From Hypsibius dujardini (taxonomy: Eukaryota > Tardigrada > Eutardigrada > Parachela > Hypsibiidae), in assembly GCA_001579985.1 (NCBI GenBank), contig LRSR01009812.1:1-41125 (forward strand): 41,125 bases of DNA, read 5' to 3'. Of the stretch, positions 10,143 through 19,231 are shown piece after piece. The notes under the pieces are model-generated. The model saw only the letters and a program-made list of their open reading frames with translations, was not told the origin of the DNA and did no database searches. Within the stretch, counting starts at the first letter, position 1. Each line of letters starts with the position of its first letter. The position numbers and the translations under genes were made by a program.

Positions 10143-11530
10143 TTGTTTCAGTTCAAACATTTTTATTTATTTATTATAAGAAATACAGATCCACAATCGG
10201 TTCAGCTTTTATTGAAAGCAAACGATACAGTTTATAAGAATAAAGCGTCCGATAAAAAGGCAGCTATTCAGGTTGACCTGGAAGAGGGCTCTGCTGCTGG
10301 TATTGAGCCACAACTTATCTTGTCAGTTTCAGCCAATCGCCCGAGCTATTTCTGCAACCAAACGAAAACCAGGAAGGCAGCGAAGGTTTAATAGGGGAAG
10401 ACGAGCCTATGAATAACGAGTTCGTGAAAGCCATAAATGCGCAGAATTTCAAACAAATTGAACAGGAAGAAAAACAGAAGATTTCACGAAATTTTTGGAA
10501 CATTCTGATGTCGGGAAAAAAGCGAAGTTTCTTTTTCATATTCGGAACCGATTGCATATAATTTGGACCTCGTCGCGAAAAAAATTACTTCTGAGCTTTC
10601 AAGGCACAGCACTACCACAATTTAACGGCAACAAATTTCTGGATTGGCTGATTTAAACAAGAGTTCATCGCTTCATTCGGGAAAACAAGAGCTGATTATG
10701 TTCTTTATCAAGAAAGAGGGCAGGCGCTGATCGAAATAAACCCAATTTCATACTTTATCATGTATTGAGTTTCATAACAAGTGCCAACCCAAATACAGTC
10801 GTAGCAGATAAGAACCAGAGGTTATACGAAGGATTACCTATGAAGTATTAGGAACATTTTATCACCAAAAACCCCACTACTGTAGAAGAAGTCATCACTC
10901 AATTAAGAACGTACAAAAAAATATTGTGTTTAAAGGGTGGAATCAGTTAGAAGAGTTCCTGTCTGGCAGGGTTACGGAGTGTGGATATTGAACCCATATC
11001 TGCCGACCTTGGAAGTGGGAAAAAATTTAGTAGCTTAGTTAGACTTGTCATGAATTTCGATTTCCCATATCCGCAACCACGTTTGGCATCGATAGCACCC
11101 TTATGCCCGACCGGTCAAGATTTCGGGAGAGAGAATAGATGACAGGCAGGCGCATTTGCAAATGCCGAGTTTATTTTGGTTAATAATGCGCGACAGCAGA
11201 TGCCCCTTACCCATCAAGCACAAATCACCCCGTCATATACGTCAATAACATCGGCCAGCGTCAGTGATCAGGATTGACAGCTGATACAAACCAATAAAGA
11301 TACCGAGTTGGCATCGATAAGAGATCAAAAGGCGCAACCAAAGCTGCAGTTGCAACAACACGTCAATGCGCAGCAGGTGAGATCAGGATAGCAAGGAAAA
11401 GTATTGCGAGAACGGTTTTAATGGCAGAGGGCTGAAAAATGTCAAATACTGTGTAACATCGGATGGCCGTCCCATTTGTTTTAATTTTAGCGCTTCCAGT
11501 CACATAGCACGTAGTTGCAATCAAACAGGA
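10143..11530 (+). pseudogene. Decayed LTR-retrotransposon gag
   Basis: Stops and frameshifts break every frame, but gag-like pieces appear in order on the + strand. Near 10612 the reading is L-P-Q-F-N-G-N-K-F-L-D-W, like the start of the capsid region of Ty3/Gypsy-type elements. Near 10819 comes L-Y-E-G-L-P-M-K-Y, followed after a stop by F-I-T-K-N-P-T-T-V-E-E-V-I-T-Q-L, the conserved capsid end. From 11462 there is D-G-R-P-I-C-F-N-F-S-A-S-S-H-I-A-R-S-C, a CCHC zinc knuckle whose second Cys is now Phe. No protease, reverse transcriptase or integrase follows, so this is a truncated remnant. The family assignment rests on motif resemblance only. Confidence 0.6.
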
Positions 11531-11579
11531 CAGGCGAGCTAAAATAGTTTGCAAAGACTGCTGATGGGCCGCCCCATCA

Positions 11580-11950
11580 ATGATTGTGACGTGCTACTTC
11601 TGTAATTTTTTTAACTCCAACAACATTTTCAACTCCTATAACTTAAATAACTCTTGAAACTTTTATATTTTCTATAATTTCTGTAAGTCCTATAAGTCCT
11701 TTAATTTAAATAACTCCTGTAACTCTCACAACTCCCACTTTTTTCGGAATTCTTACAATTGGTTGGGCTGTCCCATCCGTTTGTTAGAACTTCTCCAATT
11801 ACACTGAACATTATAAAGCTACGCCCCGTGCTGGAACCCGACACAAGAATTTTTTTAAGTTTTGTGCTAATTGTGCTTTAGCCAAATCTTTGGTGGGGTG
11901 AGTATTTGCTTGTTGTTCAAATAATATTACGTTGCTATCCTGTTTATTAT
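11580..11950 (-). repeat. Dispersed repeat copy A with GGAGTTATA minisatellite
   Basis: The first part (11600-11750) is an imperfect tandem array of about 9-10 bp whose reverse complement reads GGAGTTAT(A/G). The second part (11750-11865) is unique-looking sequence whose reverse complement matches 26755-26870 closely, including CGTAGCTTTATAATGTTCAGTG and a shared CAAACGG...GGGACAG block. It is the same unit as copy B at 26690-26985 in opposite orientation. Confidence 0.7.
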
Positions 11951-13600
11951 TCAAAAAAGAACAAGGATTCTGATATCTATGTCTGGACCATTAGTTGAAA
12001 TTTGATTGTTTTCAGTCCCTCAAAAATCTGGATTTGCTTAATTCCCGGATCCATTGCAAACCCAATATCACGTTTTTGTACTCTTTTTTATCTTTTTTCG
12101 TGTCGGTGGCTTAACTTCTGGTAGTTCAACTGCAAAATACCGAGACGGTATTTTTTCTTTAAAAGGGGTGAAAGTTGCGTCTGCTAATTTGTCAACCCCC
12201 AAACCGCAAAATATAGTTTTCTAATCTTTGATCACTACTCCGCATCTAGTCATGCCCTACTTTTATAAGCATGCAAGTTTTTTCGTATTTTACTGTGCTG
12301 AATTGAGTTTTAGTCTATTTATAAGCTTTATTGTACTCTGCCTTGGTGAATGCTTACAATGCTGTGGTCTTTGTTTATTTTATACATTGTACATGTGCAT
12401 GTAGATTCCCTTAGCGCTGATATAAGCTCGCGAGTTGCTGTTGTGGGGAGATCGGTTCGCAACACTTTAGTTTTCTCTTCTCATGTCCTTATATTACGAC
12501 AAGCGGTCTCCGTCCGTAATTCTACTAGTATAATAAATCGACGTGATAACTCTGGTTAGCTGCCGCGTCAGAAAGATGCACCATTTCATCAGATCAATGT
12601 ATTGCAGTGAACACGCCTTCTTTGCCCCTGTCCGGACCCTTCAGTTTTATTTCCGCGTCACACCCTAACAAAACGCGCCGCAAAGGAAAAAATTGTTACC
12701 CTGATATGCAATGTGGTTTTATTACCAAGCTAACTGAATGGGTTTCCAATTCATGTTTTTTTATATTGGACTTTTCAACCAGTATTGCGTTTCAGCAAGC
12801 CTCACTCCGCAATTAAGTGAGACGCCTACGGAAACGCGAGAAGATAAAAACAAACTGGTTGCACCAATAAAATATTGCATGATTGTTCAAAGCAATAAAA
12901 ATTTTCAGATAAGCGCAATGCGCAAGCGGCATCAAGCCCGGTGAAGATTCAACACGATTTTCGGTAGTGGACTGATTGATTTTAAACACTTTTATCGCAA
13001 TACAGCTACTTCTCGTAAACGGGTGGTAAAATCTTAATTACTCTGTGGTGCACTGACAGTAAAAGTCTTAACTCAAAACAATAAATTATTAATAGATATT
13101 CCAACTAAAATATTCTTTCTCAATTCCGAAACCGGGAGGGGTGAACGTGGGTGAGCGGCCATAAGGCAAAAGTTGCATTTCCCGAATTGATCCGAGGTGA
13201 CAGATCGCAAGCCAGACCTCGCAGTACGATCAACGATTGAGCAATTATATTAATTAATTCAGGATCTGATTAGTCTCGTGCATGACATAATTAAAGTAAA
13301 GACACCTTTCAAACTGCACTGCTGCTCGCACCGCTGCAACTCTCTCCACGGGGGTGAAGATCACCCGTGAAAAAAATTCGAAAGATCCGGAAGCCATCGA
13401 CGACTTCCTCGTGAAAGTGAATGCATGACTGTCAATGAGTTGTTTTTTGGCGAGAAAATTTTCAATTTTGTTTCACACTTAAACACTGATTTTGAAAATT
13501 AAAAGTCTTATACAAAAATGAAAACGTGGGCACAGCGGTTTCGCACTATTATGGTATGAGTTACACTAGTCAAATTAGTGTACGTTCTTATCGCTCAAGC
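11950..13600. other. Intergenic, no supported gene
   Basis: AT-rich with scattered short open frames lacking protein character. Around 13370-13425 a frame reads K-D-P-E-A-I-D-D-F-L-V-K-V-N-A before a stop, possibly another gag scrap, but it is too short to call. Confidence 0.5.
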
Positions 13601-13604
13601 GACA

Positions 13605-13635
13605 TACAGACAGTCAAACAGACAGACAGACATAT
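13605..13635. repeat. ACAGACAGTCAA/GACA simple repeat
   Basis: Short run of CAGACAGTCAAACAGACAGACAGACA. Simple-sequence repeat only. Confidence 0.6.
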
Positions 13636-14084
13636 TGCTATCAAAGAAGAATTCGTAAACAAATTTTTTTTTATTAAAAAATGTTTTTCGCGTTATTTTG
13701 GAGTGACAGTTCAATATATTTAAACGCTTCTCGCTTGAAGATTTGATCGATCAATCAACTTTTTTGGTTTGACAAGGTAGCCACAAATAGCTTCCGAAAC
13801 TTCCGGATCTTTTGTGGGTCAAAATAAATCTCATAGCGAAATGATATATCTTTCTGAAATCATCGTACAAGAACAAGGAATAATGAAAAATATATCAGTT
13901 CAAAGGAATTTCAAACACCTCTTCCTATCTCTTGTTTGTATTATTTTAGTAACGATGGGTTTATTATCACCCGAATTCTCGTTGAAAATAAAACATCGTG
14001 AAACTAGACGAAAAACTAATCTCACCCACTTGACTTTTTGATGACCATATTGTTTGGAACGAACAACTCGAAAGGCAAGATCTT

Positions 14085-14400
14085 AGTTCGTCGGAATCTT
14101 AAAAATGACAAACAATTTATTGGTGAACCAAAAAAACGCATAGCTTAGTGGTGACCCAAACCGTTAAAAACGGTTTATTGGTGACTCGTGACCTCAAGGA
14201 CGGCTTTGCGATGAATGGGAAAATGGCGAACAGCATGGAGGATACCTAAATCCTGACGAATGACTGCGGGGTGACCCAAATCTTGACAAACAATTTAACG
14301 TGTACTTGAAAGTAACGGACGGTTAAATGTTTACTCAAACACAATATACGGCTGAGTGGGGACACAAAAATAACAAATAGATTTCTTTTGTCTCGAGATG
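14085..14400. repeat. Degenerate ~30-bp minisatellite
   Basis: About ten diverged units, each opening with GGTGACCCAAA or a variant (TTGGTGAACCAAA, TGGTGACCCAAAC, GGGTGACCCAAAT) and carrying a GACAAACAATTT or GACGGTTTAT-like block some 15-20 bases later. Unit spacing is close to 30 bases. No coding signal. Confidence 0.65.
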
Positions 14401-14549
14401 TGACGGATTAACCAATGGTGACACCCGTCAGGGTTAAGATCAACCCTAAGACGTCTTCTATATGTTGTCTGTGCTTCCTTCGGGTAGCCTTGGTTTTACC
14501 CAGTTGCTTAACCCGTCATTTTTCTGTAAAATGCGCTTCTCTGCGCGTA

Positions 14550-14960
14550 CAACGGATCACTCTGGTTGACGGCCCATCGTCCATCCGTCCACCCCTCCAT
14601 TCATATTACTGTATGCATCCCCAATCGCTTCACCGTTTGTCCATCTGGCCGTTCGACAGCCTATGCATCCCAACGTGTTCAAACCGATCCGGCCGACCGT
14701 TAGACGGGACCGTCAAAACGTCTATCTGCTCATGGATCGACCGTTCGACCGCCTAGTGGCTTGCCATCCCTTCAACTGACTGTCTGTCCGAGAGCTTACT
14801 CATATCTTGCAGCTTCAATATCTGTCTGTCCGTTCAGTCATACGTTAAGCGTGACCTTCAAAACGACCATCCGTCAGGCTGGTCGTCCATTTATCTGCAT
14901 GTTCGTGCGTTCTTGAGTTAGCTTGAACATATGTCCGTCTGTTAAGCAATACCACTTCTC
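14550..14960. repeat. Degenerate CCGTC/CTGTC pyrimidine-rich array
   Basis: Units such as GTCCATCCGTCCA, TGTCTGTCCG, CCGTTCGAC and CCATCCGTC recur without a fixed period. The open frame across 14415-14756 reads through this low-complexity DNA and has no protein-like composition, so I do not call it a gene. Confidence 0.6.
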
Positions 14961-15097
14961 ATTGTGGTTACGGGAGCAGTTGGGCAAATACTCAATCTTG
15001 GTCGACCGGGGTTATCAATCGATGTCTATCTTAATTATTTTTCGAGAGCACTAGAACAACCAATCCGCACCAACACTACCAGGAAGTACATGAACTA

Positions 15098-15129
15098 CAG
15101 GGTTCGTCATAAACATTTACTCAACTTTG
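15098..15129 (+). repeat. Left terminal inverted repeat of the mariner element
   Basis: Pairs with 16346-16376; the shared core is GTCATAAACATTTACTCAAC. Confidence 0.9.
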
Positions 15130-15242
15130 AATCGTTATTGTAGTATCTGTGCGCAACCGATTACGTCCCTGCAAGTTTTTTTCCGAACCGCAATTTAGTG
15201 TAGAAATAAAAAAACAATCGACAGTTCTGAATTTTTTTCGAA

Positions 15243-16327
15243 ATGTATCCTCCGATTGCTCCGGAGTTTAAAGGTCGTATTTTGGCTCTTAGTTCCCTAA
15301 ACTGGTCCTCCCGTGTCATTCTGAGTGAGCTGAAAAAGGAGAACCTCAAGGTTTGTCAGAAGACTATCTCCAACGTTCTCAAAAACCACAACAATGGGAC
15401 CGGAAATCGATCAATCAGCGAATCGGCGCGGGACAAACAACATTATCTCTTGGTATTGACTCCTCGCACGGTTCGAAAAGTGAAGGATATGGTTGCTTGG
15501 GATAATCCGCTGCCCAAAACGGAGATTGCACGTCGTGTAGGTGTCTCGGAAGCATCAGTTCGGCGCTTGGTGGATGGCTGTTTAAAGAAGAAGCTCAAGA
15601 AAGTTAAGGTCCACTACCGCACTGTTGCCGCCATCTTGCAACGCAGTCTTCGGGCTCTACCGTTCTACGACTTGGTCAAAGATGACCAGTTTATGTGGGT
15701 ATTTACCATGGACGAAGCCATGCTGCCTTTAGACTATGGAAAAAGCCAATCGCAGTACTACTACGATGCGAAAGAAATCGGCGATCGTCGGGGAGATGTG
15801 CCGATTTTCAGTAAGTCGCCGAGCCATCCCCAACAACGGATGTATGCCGCTGGCTTTGGCTGGAAGGGACAATCCCGGCTCTATGTGGTCGAGCCGAAAG
15901 CTAAAGTCAATGCTGCGTATTTTATTGAAAAGATTCTCAGTCCAATGATGCTCGTGGACGTTCCTAAACTCTACGGACGAGACGCGAAGAAGGTTATCCT
16001 CCACATAGATAGCGCTCGCTCCCACACCGCCAAACCGGTCTATGACTGGCTCGATTCCCACGGTATCAAGTATTTTACGAAGGAGCAGTGGCTGGCTAAT
16101 TCGCCCGAAGTGTCACCCATGGACTTTTTCGCGAATGGGTATTTTAAATCCCAGCTCGCAAAACGAAGTACACCGGAATGCCTGGTATGCTGAAGGCTGC
16201 AAAAGAGGAGTGGGCGAAAATTCAGAATGTTTCAGAATGCCCTCCGATCTTGGCCCGACTGTGTTTTGGCAATTCACAAGGCCAAGGGCCATCATGCTCC
16301 AAATTATTAGAAAGATTCGTTGCGTAG
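15243..16327 (+). CDS. Mariner-type transposase, frameshifted near the C terminus
   Basis: The enzyme would bind the element's inverted ends in the nucleus and cut and paste the element. Residues about 5-50 and 88-115 form two helix-turn-helix units; the second has T-E-I-A-R-R-V-G-V-S-E-A-S-V-R-R. The RNase-H-like catalytic triad is visible as D157 (F-T-M-D-E-A), D256 (L-H-I-D-S-A-R-S-H) and D294 (S-P-M-D-F-F). The 37 residues between the second and third Asp define a DD37D enzyme, the spacing of the maT-like branch rather than DD34D mariner or DD34E Tc1. The first frame is open to a stop at 16191-16193. Similarity to a transposase C terminus resumes in another frame from about 16166 and ends at TAG 16325-16327, so a one-base deletion near 16165 has broken the gene. 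Expected length is about 360 residues, normal for the family. Confidence 0.9.
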
Positions 16328-16345
16328 TTTTTTCGGTGATTTTTT

Positions 16346-16376
16346 AAAGTTGAGTAAATGTTTATGACGACCCCTG
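16346..16376 (-). repeat. Right terminal inverted repeat of the mariner element
   Basis: Reverse complement of the left end, followed by TA at 16377-16378. Confidence 0.9.
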
Positions 16377-16378
16377 TA

Positions 16379-17218
16379 TATTCCTGGGTGAACCCTTTCA
16401 CAACCCGGCGTGCGTACCTTTTCTGTATGGTTTGACATGTAGAAATCATCTGAACTGCTCGGATAATTTCATGCGCTAGGTAGCTCACCAAAAAAAGCAG
16501 TGTCTGTTGCACATAAAAATGGGTGGTGTTTGTATTTCTGCTTGATATCCTCATCAAACCAAAGGTAACTATTTTCAACAAGCACTAGATCCGTTTCATG
16601 CCATTTGAAATACATTATCCCGAGCGCTCTCAAGCGCTACCGTGCACGTCTCTGCTTGACGAAGCAAACCGGAACAGGAGGGGCAGTTTTCTCGAACTAA
16701 TTCATTCCATGGAGACATAATAGTTCCTGCTGACGTGTAGGAAAGGGTGGTGTTCCAAACGACCCTCCCCTCTCCCCTCTCCTTTCGCATAATCCGCACG
16801 TGGCACGGAAGGCTATTATCACACAAGTGGATTATGTCCCTCTAATTTAGCAATTATGTAAACGATAAAAATACTCTTCGGCAGATAGTAATGATAATAC
16901 GTCACACTTCACTTAATACTAATTAGAAAAGCATATGATTGCTTTCTTTCGGCGTTTTGCAGAGTCCCGCTCATATGACTGACTGGTAATGCTTATCAAG
17001 TTTTGCGTTGGTCCATTAATGTGTACCACAAAATATGTTACCTCGAGTGCCAATTCATTTCATGAACCATTACGCAGTCTTTCAGGCACTCGATCGTCTC
17101 TCTTAAAACGAACAGATTTAGAAGTAACGACTTGAGCCCAGTTCTACGATTGACTCCTAACTACGCAAACATTACCGTTGTGCCAATTAGTTTATCGGTT
17201 CGAAAACGGCGGAGAAAA
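16379..17218. other. Intergenic between transposon and first GPCR
   Basis: No convincing ORF or repeat. It should contain the GPCR promoter and 5' leader, but I can point to no specific element. Confidence 0.5.
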
Positions 17219-18384
17219 ATGAAAATGAACTATTCGTTGGGAAGCCTCTCATCTCCATTTATTGGGCATAACGAAACAGTGACCAACCAGACTGGCTCGC
17301 GTCCATGTCCTCCCACCACACCGGCACAACTGATGGACGCCCAGCTACCTCCCATCCTCATCAGCACCACCATGAATACCACACAGACCTTCAACCTCAT
17401 CATATTCGCACTGTGGCGCCATAAAGAGCCCTACATTTTCCTGCACATCTGCCTGGCAGTAGCCTCACTCCTGGCTGGTCTGTCTGGCGCCACCACCGCT
17501 CCGCTCCGCTACGTCGCTCACACCCATTTTAATACCTTTCTCAATCAAAGCCTTGCCACCGCTCTGATATTCTACGCCACCTCCGCGTCTATTCTCGCGA
17601 ATTTTGCCATCAGCGTCGATCGATGGTTGTTTGTCGAATTTGCCATCAAATACCGTAACGCTATCACAAAAAAGAAAGCTGTAGTCGCGGGGTTGATTTC
17701 GACTTCTGTCGTACCGCTTTTATTGTCGGTTCCCAGATTTGCTGTGTATTGGTAGGACCTGATTTGGCTACCCTGTACAGGGGACAAGCACTTCTCCCCA
17801 AATGGTAGCTGGGCTGAGATTTCTGAGGTTATGATGGGGCCGATGTTCTTACCGCTGCTGTTTGTCAGCCAACTGAGGATCTTGATGATTGCCACAAGAC
17901 AAAAATACGACGCATTCAGCAATCTCGACGAGCTGTGGGAGTCGGTAGGTTTACCGTTTCTTAACCATCGAAGCAGAGCTGCTTTCGGAATGAAAATTAA
18001 TACATTTTTCATAAGAAGTGGAACTAACAAAATCAGCAAATTCTAACTAAGAGTTCTTTAGGCCTGACCGGGGCGGCTCATCCTGTCACATTGGTTGTTG
18101 GGATTGTCTGGAGTTCTTTCTTGGTCAGCATGGCCATAGTATTCTGCGCGATAATTTTGCATGTCCCGAACTACTTGGTGTCTTTGTTGATTCAGCGTTC
18201 CCTCATTCAAGTAAGTATCCCTACCAGACGACTCGTCACGTACTTCACCTTCATCCAACACTACATCTCACCGGTCATTTACGGGCTGTTTTGGAATAAC
18301 TACCGCAAAGCAGTTCAGCGCTTGTTTCGACGACTGCGAGCGGTGGTGACTACTAATGCTAGCGTCGGGGTGCATCCCAGCTAG
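17219..18384 (+). CDS. Rhodopsin-like GPCR with in-frame stop after TM4
   Basis: Exons 17219-17948 and 18062-18384; the donor at 17949 and acceptor at 18060-18061 keep phase 1. I start at ATG 17219, with another in-frame ATG at 17225. The N terminus has N-glycosylation sites (N-Y-S, N-E-T, N-Q-T). Seven hydrophobic segments follow, with S-V-D-R-W at the end of TM3 (DRY position), an ECL2 Cys and S-P-V-I-Y in TM7 (NPxxY position), then a basic tail. The TM3 Cys usual in class A is missing. A TAG at 17753-17755 interrupts the frame just after TM4, yet the same frame continues through ECL2 and TM5 with clear similarity to the paralog at 29118-30958. No small intron removes the stop and keeps frame. 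It may be a pseudogene, a sequencing error or a readthrough gene. Ligand unknown. Confidence 0.75.
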
Positions 18385-19231
18385 ACAAAATCTACCTAAG
18401 CAACATGTCATACACCATCATGCAGCTTTCTTGCAGCTTTCACAGATCTAAAAATCACCGATAAGTTTGGCCATTCTCCAGCTTTTGGACTTTGACGCGT
18501 TCAATCCACAAGGGAATCGGGAGTTCAGACACGGCTAAAGCAAAACGGTTGGATGACCTGAGGCCAGGTGGAAGATGACCACGTTTTAGCGCATCCTGCC
18601 AACAATATTATGCAACAAAATTCCGCTACGAAATATCGAAATTGGTTGGTTTTCAATTTTAATTTCATCGATTTCGATTTAACACTCTAATCTGTCTACA
18701 TGTAATTTTGGCAAATAGAAAAATGACGGAGCAGCTCTTATTCTCGCTACTTATTTGTTCAATCATTATAAATAATCACATACATGGTCCACCTCCACAC
18801 TAACTTGACCAAGGAAGGTACGGGTGCGAAGGGCACAAAAGTGTAAACGATTTTTGCTCCATTGCAAAGATTAACTAGCACAGCCACGAAGATAAATGGA
18901 CTTCAAATACGGTAGCAGACCTAACACGTGAGAAAGCTGGGTACTGACGACCCTTGTTTGCATACTATCGACAGTTCGTAGACGCATGTGGATAAACTAC
19001 ACTTGGGCGCGACTGAAGTCACGTCACAGATTTTTGTGTCTTAGATTCAACGTTAAGATACCATCACTTATCGTCGAATCTGGTTACCACTGTAGAAAAT
19101 CAACCTATGAAATAGCTTACATATTTTTCACGATGCTATTCAAACGTTTAAATTTCAAACCTTTATTAACAGGATGTTTAGCAAAGGTTGTTTTTTCGAC
19201 GTGTCGGTTTATTTTGTGTAGTCTTGACCGC
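18385..19231. other. Intergenic
   Basis: No recognised gene. The open frame from 18986 only becomes protein-like at ATG 19232, where the next gene is placed. Confidence 0.5.

Larger units (their letters stand above)
15098..16376 (+). mobile_element. Tc1/mariner-superfamily transposon, DD37D type
   Basis: A 1,279-bp element with complete ends. The left end starts CAGGGTTCGTCATAAACATT and the right end is its reverse complement with two or three differences (31-32 bp). TA lies directly outside both ends (15096-15097 and 16377-16378), the standard target duplication. It carries one transposase gene in the usual orientation. Ends and gene are so well kept that the insertion is probably fairly recent, yet one frameshift disables it. 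Confidence 0.93.

Noticed and set aside
13370-13425. Possible second gag scrap (D-P-E-A-I-D-D-F-L-V-K)
   Set aside because: Too short, with no neighbouring capsid or zinc-knuckle signal.
14415-14756. Open frame of 113 codons on the + strand
   Set aside because: It runs through the degenerate CCGTC array; residue composition mirrors the repeat and no domain is visible.
15729-16061. Minus-strand open frame of 110 codons
   Set aside because: Antisense shadow of the transposase catalytic domain.
17751-17779. Possible 29-base intron removing the TAG in the first GPCR
   Set aside because: GT and CAG are present, but the length is too small and would shift TM5 out of frame.
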